A stretch of DNA of 55,784 bases from Bacteroidales bacterium (GCA_016938235.1 JAFGVA010000141.1:1-55784); one strand, 5' to 3'; positions 44,576-54,301 are shown, counted from the first letter of the stretch. The notes: generated by a model from the letters alone, not told the origin. Translations and numbers: made by a program.

Positions 44576-44591
44576 CCACAAATTCACGAAT
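44574..44591. repeat. Left inverted repeat flanking the GxxExxY gene
   Basis: AGCCACAAATTCACGAAT; its reverse complement matches 45081-45098 at 17 of 18 bases. It starts within the stop codon of the ABC ATPase gene. Confidence 0.75.
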
Positions 44592-44623
44592 GAAATAATA
44601 AGAAAACTTAACACGAATAATAA

Positions 44624-44998
44624 ATGACAAGCATTGTACATAAAGAAAAAAGTTATCAGATAATTGGTGCCTGTATGGAGGTTCACAATAACCTTGGCCC
44701 GGGATTTCTTGAAATAGTGTACAAAGATGCTTTGGAATATGAATTCAAAAAAGCAGGAATTGAATATGAAAGAGAGAAACTATACGAGGTAAATTATAAA
44801 GACATTATACTTCCTCATCAATTTTTTGCCGATTTTGTTGTTTTCGATAGGATTATTCTGGAAGTTAAGGAAACCTCAGGTATTGATAAATCATTCGTTT
44901 CACATGCTTTAAACTACTTAGCTGTTTCCAAAAACAAGCTTGCACTCATAATAAATTTTGGTGAACAGAAATTAAACTATAAAAGAATCATTAAATGA
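44624..44998 (+). CDS. GxxExxY protein
   Basis: 124 residues, the family's usual length. The naming motif is seen in GPGFLEIVYKDALEYE (about 25-40), followed by FADFVVFDRIILEVKE (about 67-82), an arrangement with conserved acidic and Lys residues suggestive of the PD-(D/E)XK nuclease fold. No function is established. It sits inside an ABC operon in the same direction, bounded by 18-bp inverted repeats, and looks like an insertion rather than an operon member. Confidence 0.88.
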   Translation: MTSIVHKEKSYQIIGACMEVHNNLGPGFLEIVYKDALEYEFKKAGIEYEREKLYEVNYKDIILPHQFFADFVVFDRIILEVKETSGIDKSFVSHALNYLAVSKNKLALIINFGEQKLNYKRIIK

Positions 44999-45080
44999 GA
45001 CTGCGAATTCATTTAAAAACAAATAATTTATTCTTGTATTCATGAAATCATAAACATATAACTCGAATATTAAATAAACT

Positions 45081-45098
45081 ATTCGTGAATTCGTGGCT
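45081..45098. repeat. Right inverted repeat flanking the GxxExxY gene
   Basis: ATTCGTGAATTCGTGGCT, inverse of 44574-44591 with one mismatch. Its 14-bp core also occurs at 23773-23786. No target-site duplication is evident outside the two repeats. Confidence 0.75.
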
Positions 45099-45113
45099 CA
45101 AAATATTAAAAAC

Positions 45114-46289
45114 ATGAAACTGGCAATAAAACTTGCATTCAAGAACCTCATTGGGGCAGGACTCAGAACCTGGCTTAATGTGATAGTTTTGTCCTTCTCC
45201 TTTGTTATAATTATCGCTGCAAAAGGAATTTTGGTTGGATGGGACAGACAGGCAAAGAACGATATGACCGACTGGGAAATTGGCGAAGGACAGTACTGGA
45301 ATGAAAACTACGATCCATTTGATGCATTTACTTTAAACGATGCACATGCTGCTATCCCAACAGAATTTAAATCTGATATAAAAAATGGCGATATGGTTCC
45401 TACTCTTATAACTCAGGGAACAATTTACCCCGAAGGAAGAATGATTTCAATCTTATTAAAAGGCATTCCGCCCCAACAAACATTGCTCAAACTTCCCACA
45501 CACAAGCTAGATACTGTTGTTGGTGTAATACCGGCAATTATAGGCTCGAACATGGCACGCTCCAACAAATTAAATATTGGCGATTATGTAACAATCAGAT
45601 GGCGCGATGTAAATGGCACTTTTGATGCAACAGATATTTTTATCGCAGATATCTTTACTTGTAATGTTCCTACGGTTGACGCTTCTCAGGTTTGGTTGCC
45701 ATTAGACAGCCTGCAGTCTATGACTTTATTAAAAGACGAAGCAACGATTTTAACCTTTGCAAATGAAGAGAACATTCAGCAAACTCCTGAAAATTGGACA
45801 TTAAAAACTTTCGATGCCCTGGTTAAAAATATTGACGATATGATTCAAACCAAATCTGTCGGACAATCAATTTTCTATGGCATACTTTTAATTCTGGCGC
45901 TTCTGGCAATTTTCGACACCCAGGTATTATCAATATTCCGGAGACAAAAAGAAATTGGTACTTATGTTGCCCTCGGGTTTACAAAATACCAGGTGGTTGG
46001 CCTTTTCACCATTGAAGGAGCTATGCATGCAATACTTGCAGCAATTGTAGGGGCTGCATATGGAATTCCGTTTCTATTATGGTTTGCAAAAACCGGAATT
46101 AGCTTAGGTGCCTCATCGGCAGACTACGGGATTGTTATGGCCGAAACCATGTATCCGGTATATAGTCTGGGACTTGTAGCAGGTACTACCCTGGCCGTTC
46201 TGCTTGCCACATCTGTTGTAAGCTACTGGCCATCCAGAAAAATTGCAAAAATGAATCCAACTGAAGCTTTAAGGGGGAAATTACAATGA
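45114..46289 (+). CDS. ABC permease, FtsX/LolC-E type (first)
   Basis: 391 residues from ATG 45114. An in-frame GTG at 45093 lies inside the inverted repeat and is not used as the start. One N-terminal helix (about 15-37), a large periplasmic MacB-type domain (about 40-250) and three C-terminal helices (FtsX domain, about 265-385, with FRRQKEIGTYVALGFTKYQV and ending ALRGKLQ). It pairs with the second permease, whose ATG overlaps its stop (ATGA), to form a LolCE-like heterodimer. Confidence 0.9.
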   Translation: MKLAIKLAFKNLIGAGLRTWLNVIVLSFSFVIIIAAKGILVGWDRQAKNDMTDWEIGEGQYWNENYDPFDAFTLNDAHAAIPTEFKSDIKNGDMVPTLITQGTIYPEGRMISILLKGIPPQQTLLKLPTHKLDTVVGVIPAIIGSNMARSNKLNIGDYVTIRWRDVNGTFDATDIFIADIFTCNVPTVDASQVWLPLDSLQSMTLLKDEATILTFANEENIQQTPENWTLKTFDALVKNIDDMIQTKSVGQSIFYGILLILALLAIFDTQVLSIFRRQKEIGTYVALGFTKYQVVGLFTIEGAMHAILAAIVGAAYGIPFLLWFAKTGISLGASSADYGIVMAETMYPVYSLGLVAGTTLAVLLATSVVSYWPSRKIAKMNPTEALRGKLQ

Positions 46290-47566
46290 TAAGATTTTTA
46301 ATAAAAGGACTTTTAAGGGACCGAAGCAGAAGCCTGCTCCCCCTTATCGTAGTGGCCATAGGTGTTATGCTTGCTGTTTTTATGCGCGGCTACATAAATG
46401 GCCTGGTGGTTGACTTAATAGAGCTAACAGCACGTTTCAGCTCCGGGCATGTAAAAGTGATGACAAAGGCCTATTCTGACAACATTGACCAGATACCTAA
46501 CGATCTTTCTATTTTAGATGCCAGCAAACTAAAAAAAGAGCTCGAAACAGCATACCCTGATATGAGTTGGGTTAACCGAATTAAGTTTGGCGGTTTAATT
46601 GATGTGCCCGACGAAAATGGAGAAACACGCAGCCAGGGTTCTGCAATTGGTTTTGGCATCGATTTATTTTCAGAAAATACCGAAGAAATAGAAAATCTTA
46701 ACCTGCAAAAATCGCTGGTGAGAGGGAAAATACCCAATAAACCCAACGAGGTACTTTTAAGCGAAAAATTTTCGCAAAAACTAAAAGTAAACCCGGGTGA
46801 GCGGGTTACTTTAATAAGTTCTACCATGTTTGGCGGTATGGCAATTTATAATTTCACGGTTGCTGGTACGGTACGATTCGGAACAGAGGGACTTGACCGC
46901 GGAACTATAATCGCTGATATTACTGATGTGCAAATGGCTCTTGATATGCCTGATGCTGCTGGTGAAATTCTTGGATTCTTCAAATCGGGATATTATTCAG
47001 ATGAAGGGGCAGAACCTGTTCTGGCAAAATTTGAACAGGATTTTAGTAATTCGGAAGATGAATATGCTCCTGTAATGCTAAGATTAAGAGACCAGGAAGG
47101 AATGGGATTATATGTAGATTTAGCCAACAGCATGAGCTGTATCGTTACCCTTATTTTTATGATTGCAATGTCGCTTGTGCTCTGGAATGCCGGTTTGTTG
47201 GGTGGTTTGCGCCGATATGGCGAAATAGGCATCAGAATAGCTATAGGTGAAGAAAAACGACATATTTACAGCTCTATGATTATTGAATCTATGGCGATTG
47301 GTATAATAGGAACAATAGTAGGTACAGGAATAGGCCTGACTTTTTCCTGGCTTATGCAAACCTATGGTTTAGACATCAGTGAGTTCACACAGGGGCAGAC
47401 TTCCGGTATAATGATGCCTAATGTTGTAAAAGCCCGAATTACACCTCCAGATTTCTATATCGGATTTATACCGGGAGCTATCTCAACAGTCGCCGGCACA
47501 ATGCTATCGGGTATTGGAATTTTTAAACGGAAAACAGCACAGCTTTTCAAAGAACTGGAAGCCTAG
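46286..47566 (+). CDS. ABC permease, FtsX/LolC-E type (second)
   Basis: 426 residues: N-terminal helix (about 16-35), periplasmic domain (about 40-285), three further helices with GGLRRYGEIGIRIAIGEEKRH (in part, about 310-328) as the FtsX coupling region. Coupled to the first permease by a 4-bp overlap. With the ATPase it forms a complete MacB/Lol-type exporter. A 160-bp gap with a repeat-like sequence separates it from the LolA-like gene. Confidence 0.9.
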   Translation: MIRFLIKGLLRDRSRSLLPLIVVAIGVMLAVFMRGYINGLVVDLIELTARFSSGHVKVMTKAYSDNIDQIPNDLSILDASKLKKELETAYPDMSWVNRIKFGGLIDVPDENGETRSQGSAIGFGIDLFSENTEEIENLNLQKSLVRGKIPNKPNEVLLSEKFSQKLKVNPGERVTLISSTMFGGMAIYNFTVAGTVRFGTEGLDRGTIIADITDVQMALDMPDAAGEILGFFKSGYYSDEGAEPVLAKFEQDFSNSEDEYAPVMLRLRDQEGMGLYVDLANSMSCIVTLIFMIAMSLVLWNAGLLGGLRRYGEIGIRIAIGEEKRHIYSSMIIESMAIGIIGTIVGTGIGLTFSWLMQTYGLDISEFTQGQTSGIMMPNVVKARITPPDFYIGFIPGAISTVAGTMLSGIGIFKRKTAQLFKELEA

Positions 47567-47640
47567 AAAAAATTTAAAATTTTGAATTATAAATTGTGAG
47601 TTATCTCTTTTCACTAAAAATAATTCTCTGCAACGCAACG

Positions 47641-47674
47641 ACGTCATTCCGAGGAGGAACGACGAAGGAATCTG
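47641..47674. repeat. Intergenic repeat-like sequence
   Basis: A GC-richer tract (starting ACGTCATTCCGAGGAGGAAC) with inverted ends ATTCC/GGAAT, unlike the AT-rich surroundings. It resembles interspersed repeats known from many Bacteroidota genomes; only one copy is visible here, so this is tentative. Confidence 0.4.
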
Positions 47675-47726
47675 TTAATAGTACATAGGTTATAGCTTAT
47701 AACCTTTATCTTAAAAATTTATTAAA

Positions 47727-48461
47727 ATGAAAACAACAATAACAACGCTATTCATATGTCTGTTGAGTTTAACAATTACAGCCCAATCAGCAGATGAAAT
47801 CCTCGACAAAGTTGACAAAAACATGTCTTCAAAAAACAGAGTGTTTGAATCAACAATGACTATTTATGGAAAACGAAACAGTCGCACAATTACATCAAAG
47901 TCATATTCAGTAGGTGACAAACAGGCCTATACCGAATATTTATCGCCTGCAAGGGAACAGGGAACAAAAATGCTGAAACTTGAAGATCAACTCTGGATTT
48001 ATTCTCCGTCAACTGACCGAACAATACAAATATCGGGTCATATGCTCAGGCAATCGGTTATGGGTTCCGACCTCTCATACGAAGATATGATGGAAGACAG
48101 AAAACTCACTGAGGTATACAATGCAAAGGTAAAAGGCAAAGAATTAGTTGATGGTCGGGAAACTTGGCTTTTGGAACTGACAGCAAAAGTTCAGGATATT
48201 GCCTATGCAACCAGAAAAGTCTGGATTGATACAGAAAGGTACGTACCACTCAAGGAAGAACTATATGCCAAGAGTGGACAGCTTTTAAAACGCTCCACTT
48301 TGAGCGATGTAAAGCAAATTTCCGGACGATGGTTCCCCACAAGAATAGTATATAAAGATATGCTCAAACAAGGCGATGGAACAGAATTTAAAATGAATAG
48401 TATTAAGTTCAACCAGGAGATACCTGACTATATTTTCACCAAGGCAGCACTTAAGCAATAA
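47727..48461 (+). CDS. LolA-like outer-membrane lipoprotein-sorting protein
   Basis: 244 residues with a signal peptide (about 1-19, ending TITAQS). The mature protein fits the LolA-like (PF17131-type) fold: ADEILDKVDKNMSSKN at the start, DQLWIYSPSTDRTIQISGH (about 88-106), WLLELTAK and KVWIDTERYVPLKEE (about 164-178). LolA-type proteins carry hydrophobic cargo across the periplasm. As last gene of the TetR-OMP-ABC cassette it probably shuttles the exported molecule from the permeases to the outer membrane. Confidence 0.88.
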   Translation: MKTTITTLFICLLSLTITAQSADEILDKVDKNMSSKNRVFESTMTIYGKRNSRTITSKSYSVGDKQAYTEYLSPAREQGTKMLKLEDQLWIYSPSTDRTIQISGHMLRQSVMGSDLSYEDMMEDRKLTEVYNAKVKGKELVDGRETWLLELTAKVQDIAYATRKVWIDTERYVPLKEELYAKSGQLLKRSTLSDVKQISGRWFPTRIVYKDMLKQGDGTEFKMNSIKFNQEIPDYIFTKAALKQ

Positions 48462-48534
48462 TAAATTATTTCTAAAGAAACAACATTAACAGTCGGAAAA
48501 TATATTTTATAAGTTTGGAGAAAAATAAAACAGC

Positions 48535-48776
48535 ATGAAAGTATTTCTTACAGGTGGAACCGGATTTATTGCTTCCCATATCCTTATAAAACTTTTTAAT
48601 GAAGGTTTCCTGGTAACAGCTTTAGCCCGTAGCAAAAATAAAATACCGAAAATAAAAACTTTCCGAAAAATCCGCTCATGCTTGATGTTATTGATATTAA
48701 AAACGATTTTGGATTGGAATTCAGTGCCTCAGTTAAATTAAAAACCCATTTAGAATATATGCTTCAACTGTCATAA
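48535..48776 (+). pseudogene. Remnant of an NAD-dependent epimerase/dehydratase
   Basis: The first 40 codons read MKVFLTGGTGFIASHILIKL and onward, a Rossmann NAD-binding start with GGTGFIAS. Then the frame shifts near 48660, and another frame gives MLDVIDIKNDFGLEFSASVK and THLEYMLQLS to the stop at 48774-48776, like an epimerase C-terminus. Roughly 200 central residues are missing. The gene has thus lost its middle and has a frame break; no function remains. Confidence 0.7.
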
Positions 48777-48907
48777 AATACAAAAAAAAACAAAACTTAT
48801 AGTTGTTTTGACTATATTTAATTCCTGTTATGTTTGTATTTAAAAATCTTTACTTAACTTAGATTGAAACACGAAAATTCCTTTATACATTTTAAATATA
48901 ATTAGCG

Positions 48908-51379
48908 ATGAAAAAGACTTTCTTTGGCTTGTTAAGTTTATTCCTTTTCTTCAACCAGGCATATTCAACCGAAAATAATTTAATCCTCAACGATTCTTCC
49001 TATTTTGAACAAAGAGGATTAAACATCCTTGTTTTCAACAACTGGTATAACAATAGTTTCGACGACTCAAAAATGAGTGGAATTGAGATTATTCACCATG
49101 GCGTACGCACAGTTACAAATGGTGATGTTCGACTCAATGCCACTCCAATGCAATGGGATCCGATTCCTTCATTTATTAAAAAAGAAGTTGACAAAGAAAA
49201 TAATATTATCAGGGCATGGCTCAAATACCCTGAGTTTGAGTATATGATTCAAACCGAATTATCCGGCGACGGAATTAAAATAAGTGTTCACACCGACCTG
49301 CCTATACCCGAATCGATGGCAGCCAAAGTTGGTTTCAATATTGAATTTCTTCCATCAGCCTATTTCGGCAAGGCCTTTCTAATGGATTCGAAACCCGGAT
49401 ATTTTCCGCTGTATCCTTCGGGATCTACCACTATACTTGAATCGGGTGAAACAGAGCCCCTCCCAATTGCAAAAGGAAATTCAATCATTATTGCCCCGGA
49501 AAATCCGGAAAGAAATATTTCGATTTCATCAGATAATGAATTGCTTTTATACGATGGAAGAAATAAAGCTCAGAATGGCTGGTTTGTTCTTCGCACAATT
49601 CTGCCTGTCGGGAAAACCGGAAAACTCATTGAATGGAAACTTGAAGCCTCAGCAGTACCCGACTGGCTGCGTAAGCCGGTAATTAGTCATTCGCAGGTAG
49701 GGTATCACCCCTCACAAAAAAAGACAGCTGTTGTTGAACTGGATAAGTATGACAGTCTGCTTTCTACAGCAACAATTTATAAAATTGACAAAAATGGTGC
49801 ATCAATAAAAGTTCGCGATGCTGAAGTTAGTTATTGGGGAATGTATCAGCGTTACAAATACGGTAAAATAGATTTTACTGATTTGGAAGAGGAGGGCATC
49901 TATTCAATTGAATACAATAAAATTAAAACCAAACCAATTAGAATATCAGCAGATGTGTATAAGGAAGCCTGGCACCCAACCAATGATATATACCTGCCGG
50001 TACAAATGGACCATGTACTTGTAAATGAAGCCTACCGTGTCTGGCACGGAGCTTCGCATCTCGATGATGCTTTGCAGGCACCTGTTAATCATGAACATTT
50101 CGATTTGTATGCGCAGGGACCCACAACCGACACTCCCTTTGAGCCCGGGGAACATATTCCGGGTCTGAATATTGGTGGCTGGTACGATGCCGGCGACTAC
50201 GACATTCGCACTCAAACACAATATCAAACAGTAAGAAATCTTGTTCATGCCTGGGAAGATTTTCAAATTAACCGCGATGAAGTTCTTGTGGATCAAAATG
50301 CAAGATATGTAGATTTACACCATCCCGACGGAATTGCAGATATTATTCAGCAGATTGAACATGGCACTCTTGCACTAATTGCTCAACACCGAGCCGTGGG
50401 TCATGCCATTCCCGGTATTATTGTCTCCGACTTATCGCAATATACCCACCTTGGCGATGGGATCACGATGACCGATAACCTTATCTATAAAAAAGAACTT
50501 GAAGGACAAGAATCTGATGGATTCTACAGTGGAAATTTTGATGACAGATGGGCATTCACGAGCAAATCTTCGGCACTAAACTATGGTTCTATAGCTGCAT
50601 TAGCTGCTGCAAGCCGCGTACTCAGGGGGACAAATTACGAACTCGCTGAAGAATGCCTCAAGACAGCCATTGAAGCCTGGGAAGAGGAAAAATCGCATGC
50701 TCCCAACACGTTCAGGTTCGGAAATACTACTGGTGGTAATCTCGTTTCGGAGGAACTGGGTGCTGCAACAGAGCTTCTAATCTCAACCGAAAACCCCAAA
50801 TATGCAGAAAGAATAAACGAACTTTGGCCTGATCTTGAAAACAGGTTCTTTATGCACCTTGGTGAGGTGTTAAGAGCTGTTCCTTTTATGGATTCTGATT
50901 TTAAAGCGAAAGTGCGTTTAAAAACCGTAGAATATGTTAATGGACTTCATAATACAGATGCAATAAACCCATTCGGTGTTTATATTACAGAAGGAGGTTG
51001 GGCAGGAAATGGTTTTGTGATTATGATGGGTATCAACAATTATCTTATTCATAAAACATTCCCCGGAATTATAGATAAAGATTATGTTTTAAGAAGTCTG
51101 AATTACCTCTACGGCTGTCACCCTGATTCTGATATCTCCTTTGTGTCTGGAGTAGGATTGCATTCGAAAAAAGTTGCCTATGGGATGAACCGGGCCGATT
51201 TTTCATTTATTGCCGGCGGTATTGTTCCGGGTGTTTTAATCCTTAAGCCCGATTTTCCGGAGAATAAAGAGGACTGGCCGTTTCTTTGGGGAGAAAACGA
51301 GTATGTTGTTGGACTGGGAGCCTCTTACATCTACCTTGTAAATGCTGCCGAACAAATACTGAAAGATACAGCTGAGTAA
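48908..51379 (+). CDS. Glycoside hydrolase family 9 (cellulase-type)
   Basis: 823 residues. Signal peptide (1-20), an N-terminal beta-rich region of about 230 residues that I do not recognise, an Ig-like cellulase N-domain (about 257-345: VISHSQVGYHPSQKKTAVVE), and a GH9 (alpha/alpha)6 domain (about 350-820). The catalytic Asps are in GGWYDAGDYD (D427, D430) and the acid Glu in GENEY (E798). GH9 enzymes cut beta-1,4-glucans and related chains with inversion. No SusC/D or other glycanase genes are beside it, so the substrate is open. Confidence 0.9.
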   Translation: MKKTFFGLLSLFLFFNQAYSTENNLILNDSSYFEQRGLNILVFNNWYNNSFDDSKMSGIEIIHHGVRTVTNGDVRLNATPMQWDPIPSFIKKEVDKENNIIRAWLKYPEFEYMIQTELSGDGIKISVHTDLPIPESMAAKVGFNIEFLPSAYFGKAFLMDSKPGYFPLYPSGSTTILESGETEPLPIAKGNSIIIAPENPERNISISSDNELLLYDGRNKAQNGWFVLRTILPVGKTGKLIEWKLEASAVPDWLRKPVISHSQVGYHPSQKKTAVVELDKYDSLLSTATIYKIDKNGASIKVRDAEVSYWGMYQRYKYGKIDFTDLEEEGIYSIEYNKIKTKPIRISADVYKEAWHPTNDIYLPVQMDHVLVNEAYRVWHGASHLDDALQAPVNHEHFDLYAQGPTTDTPFEPGEHIPGLNIGGWYDAGDYDIRTQTQYQTVRNLVHAWEDFQINRDEVLVDQNARYVDLHHPDGIADIIQQIEHGTLALIAQHRAVGHAIPGIIVSDLSQYTHLGDGITMTDNLIYKKELEGQESDGFYSGNFDDRWAFTSKSSALNYGSIAALAAASRVLRGTNYELAEECLKTAIEAWEEEKSHAPNTFRFGNTTGGNLVSEELGAATELLISTENPKYAERINELWPDLENRFFMHLGEVLRAVPFMDSDFKAKVRLKTVEYVNGLHNTDAINPFGVYITEGGWAGNGFVIMMGINNYLIHKTFPGIIDKDYVLRSLNYLYGCHPDSDISFVSGVGLHSKKVAYGMNRADFSFIAGGIVPGVLILKPDFPENKEDWPFLWGENEYVVGLGASYIYLVNAAEQILKDTAE

Positions 51380-51397
51380 ATCTGAAAACCAATAGGG

Positions 51398-51460
51398 TAC
51401 GTCATCTTCGGGTAAGGAACGAGTTCCGAAAGCTTTCGGAACGGAGATCTTCGGCTTTTG
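51398..51460. repeat. Palindromic intergenic repeat
   Basis: Contains GTTCCGAAAGCTTTCGGAAC (51423-51442), a perfect 20-bp palindrome, inside a tract GC-richer than its surroundings, 40 bp past the GH9 stop. Its opening bases (CGTCAT) resemble the repeat at 47641. Confidence 0.5.
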
Positions 51461-51557
51461 AATGCGCATTATCATCATCTTTGCGAAAGCAGTAAAACCC
51501 AAAAATCTCCTGCATCAGAATTAGCTTTACCCTATTGCAAAAATTAATCACAGAACA

Positions 51558-51650
51558 ATGACAGGCTCATACTGCATTTTTCTGTCATGTTGTCATAAGA
51601 ATTATTTGCTTTCCGATCGAAAGTCAGGGATTGACAGTCAAATATGACAT
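51558..51650. promoter_or_regulatory. Cluster of TGTCA/TGACA sites upstream of dnaK
   Basis: Five short sites: ATGACAG (51558-51564), CTGTCAT (51582-51588), TTGTCAT (51590-51596), TTGACAG (51631-51637) and ATGACAT (51644-51650). The first two are exact inverses. They lie just upstream of the sigma-54-like promoter, as activator sites would. Confidence 0.45.
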
Positions 51651-51660
51651 AAATCTATTA

Positions 51661-51675
51661 TGGCACAGTCATTGA
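51661..51675 (+). promoter_or_regulatory. Sigma-54-like promoter of dnaK
   Basis: TGGCACA, 4 bp, TTGA: the GG and the -12 dinucleotide are 10 bp apart as in sigma-54 promoters, but the invariant GC is GA here. It is 50 bp before the dnaK ATG. No good TAnnTTTG box was seen in this gap. Confidence 0.45.
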
Positions 51676-51724
51676 ACAAATGAGTGCATAAAATGAGAAA
51701 AATTAAAAAGATAAAATAATTATT

Positions 51725-53635
51725 ATGGGTAAAATAATTGGTATAGACTTAGGAACAACCAACAGCTGCGTTTCGGTAATGGAAGGTAACGAGCCTGTGG
51801 TAATTCCTAACAGCGAAGGGAAAAGAACAACCCCCTCAATGGTTGCATTTGTTGAAAACGGCGAGCGTAAGGTTGGAGATCCTGCTAAACGACAAGCGAT
51901 TACAAATCCTGAGAAAACCGTTTATTCAATAAAAAGGTTTATGGGAGAAACACACGATAAAGTAACAAAAGAAATTAGTCGTGTTCCCTATAAAGTTGAA
52001 AAAGGCGAAAACAATACCCCACGTGTAAAAATCGATGATCGCCTTTATACTCCACAGGAAATTTCTGCAATGGTACTTCAGAAAATGAAAAAAACTGCCG
52101 AAGATTATCTCGGACAGGAAGTAACCGAAGCCGTAATTACCGTTCCTGCATACTTTAACGACTCTCAGCGTCAGGCAACTAAAGAAGCCGGAGAAATTGC
52201 GGGGTTAACTGTAAAACGTATTATAAACGAGCCAACTGCAGCATCACTGGCTTATGGTCTGGATAAAAAAGACCGCGACATGAAAATTGCAGTTTTCGAT
52301 TTAGGTGGCGGTACTTTCGATATATCAATACTTGAATTAGGTGACGGCGTTTTCGAGGTGAAATCTACAAACGGTGACACGCACCTTGGTGGTGACGACT
52401 TTGATGGAGTAATTATTGACTGGTTGGCAGATGAGTTCAAGAAAAACGAAGGTGTTGATCTGAAAAAAGATCCCATGGCACTTCAGCGTTTAAAAGAGGC
52501 TGCCGAGAAAGCCAAAATTGAACTTTCAAGCTCTACTTCAACAGAAATAAACCTGCCATATATTATGCCTGTTGATGGTATTCCTAAACACCTAGTTAAA
52601 ACATTAAGCCGTGCTCAGTTTGAACAATTAGCAGATAAACTTATACAGGCTACAATGGAGCCTTGTAAACTTGCTTTAAAAGATGCAGGCCTTTCTGCTT
52701 CAGAAATTGATGAAGTAATTCTTGTTGGTGGTTCAACCCGGATTCCTTCTATTCAGGATATAGTTGAAAAATTCTTTGGAAAGAAACCTTCAAAAGGAGT
52801 TAACCCTGATGAGGTTGTTGCAGTTGGGGCCGCTATACAAGGAGGAGTTTTAACCGGTGAAGTTAAAGACGTTTTATTATTGGATGTTACACCTCTTTCA
52901 TTAGGTATTGAAACTATGGGTGGTGTAATGACCAAACTTATCGAATCCAATACTACCATTCCAACTAAAAAATCAGAAACTTTTACCACTGCAGCCGACA
53001 ATCAACCATCGGTAGAGATACATGTATTGCAGGGCGAAAGACCAATGGCTTCCGGAAACAAAACTATTGGCCGCTTCCACCTTGACGGAATTCCACCGGC
53101 ACCACGTGGCGTACCACAAATCGAAGTTACTTTCGATATTGATGCAAACGGTATACTGCATGTTCATGCCAAAGATAAAGGAACCGGAAAAGAACAAAGT
53201 ATAAGAATTGAAGCATCATCAGGCTTGAGCGACGATGAAATAAAACGCATGCGCGACGAAGCTAAAGCCAACGAAGCAACTGATAAAGAAGCTAAAGAAC
53301 GTATAGATAAACTGAACTCTGCCGACAGCCTCATATTCCAGACTGAAAAGCAACTTAAAGAATTTGGCGATAAAATTCCTTCCGATAAGAAAGGACCAAT
53401 AGAAAAAGCATTAGCCGACCTTAAAGAGGCTCATAAAAGTCAGAATATTGAAGCCATTGACAAAGCTTCGGCCGAATTGAACACAGTTTGGCAGGCAGCA
53501 TCACAAGACCTTTACAATGCAAGCCAGCAGGCTCAACAGCCTGGTCAAGATGCACAAGCCAACACAGGTGGATCATCTGAACAAAAAGGTGGCAATGATG
53601 AAGTGACAGATGTTGACTTCGAAGAAGTAAAATAA
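51725..53635 (+). CDS. dnaK: Chaperone DnaK (Hsp70)
   Basis: 636 residues, standard length. ATPase domain (about 1-385) with [49 protein letters not shown] and [11 protein letters not shown]; substrate-binding beta domain (about 390-500, [13 protein letters not shown]); helical lid; and the C-terminal EEVK-type tail ([13 protein letters not shown]) that marks general DnaK. No grpE or dnaJ is adjacent. The upstream 200 bp carry repeated TGTCA sites and a sigma-54-like promoter, suggesting stress control. Confidence 0.98.
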   Translation: MGKIIGIDLGTTNSCVSVMEGNEPVVIPNSEGKRTTPSMVAFVENGERKVGDPAKRQAITNPEKTVYSIKRFMGETHDKVTKEISRVPYKVEKGENNTPRVKIDDRLYTPQEISAMVLQKMKKTAEDYLGQEVTEAVITVPAYFNDSQRQATKEAGEIAGLTVKRIINEPTAASLAYGLDKKDRDMKIAVFDLGGGTFDISILELGDGVFEVKSTNGDTHLGGDDFDGVIIDWLADEFKKNEGVDLKKDPMALQRLKEAAEKAKIELSSSTSTEINLPYIMPVDGIPKHLVKTLSRAQFEQLADKLIQATMEPCKLALKDAGLSASEIDEVILVGGSTRIPSIQDIVEKFFGKKPSKGVNPDEVVAVGAAIQGGVLTGEVKDVLLLDVTPLSLGIETMGGVMTKLIESNTTIPTKKSETFTTAADNQPSVEIHVLQGERPMASGNKTIGRFHLDGIPPAPRGVPQIEVTFDIDANGILHVHAKDKGTGKEQSIRIEASSGLSDDEIKRMRDEAKANEATDKEAKERIDKLNSADSLIFQTEKQLKEFGDKIPSDKKGPIEKALADLKEAHKSQNIEAIDKASAELNTVWQAASQDLYNASQQAQQPGQDAQANTGGSSEQKGGNDEVTDVDFEEVK

Positions 53636-53659
53636 AAAGACAATACATTTTATAACTGA

Positions 53660-53688
53660 AAGCCTCTGCTTCTTGCAGGGGCTTTTTT
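53660..53688 (+). terminator. Terminator of dnaK
   Basis: Ten-bp stem AAGCCTCTGC / GCAGGGGCTT (one T-G pair), 5-nt loop, T run; 24 bp past the stop. Confidence 0.88.
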
Positions 53689-53695
53689 ATTTTAG

Positions 53696-54210
53696 CTATA
53701 CTCCAAAGTATTGCAAACCAGCAAACAAACTAGCAATATTTATAATCTCTCTAAATTACTCCTCTGTATGAAAATTCAACTGATTTTAATATTATTGCAA
53801 TGTATATGTGCCAATTAAACCAGAAGAAAAACAAGAATTCGGGGAAACATAGCTATTATTAGGTGTATATGGGGATTTTTTTTGTTAACAGTTTAAATTT
53901 ATAATATAAAATCAAAATCAAACCTATTCTGCGCAGCAAGGCAATTCTGCTTTGACTCGGTAAAGCATTGTTTATTTTTTCTTATCACAAATTTTTAGGC
54001 TTAAACTAGTTCTCCATTATATTAGAAAAAGCAATGTGCCTAAACCAATATTGGATACAATAAAACTATATGTATATTGTTTTAACATGAAAGGATGTGA
54101 ATCAGAAGTTCATTATGAACCTTACTTTTTACAGACTCAAGGAGTAATGTAAATAAACCTAGTTTTTAAAAACAAAACCCCATTCCATGTATGACCGCGA
54201 AATCATTTCC
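53696..54210. other. 515-bp stretch without a supported gene
   Basis: Very AT-rich sequence with no conserved reading frame and no strong hairpin that I can see. It leads into the repeat and IS66 remnant at 54211-54454. Confidence 0.5.
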
Positions 54211-54300
54211 GGAATGAGGTATTAAACAAATGTTTAACATTATAAAATTTTACTTTAGCAAAAATACATTCCGTCCGTAGCTTTAAACTACGGACAACAC
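54211..54300. repeat. Hairpin repeat, copy 1 (order A-B)
   Basis: Part A (54211-54249, GGAATGAGGTATTAAACAAA and on) is followed by part B (54246-54300), which includes TTTACTTTAGCAAAAATAC and the hairpin GTCCGTAG-CTTTAAA-CTACGGAC. The same two parts recur at 55621-55711 in the order B-A, as if cut from a tandem array. Confidence 0.7.
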
Positions 54301-54301
54301 A

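Noticed and set aside
44624-44998. GxxExxY gene as a regular member of the ABC operon
   Set aside because: It is spaced far from its neighbours on both sides and enclosed by inverted repeats, unlike the overlapping operon genes.
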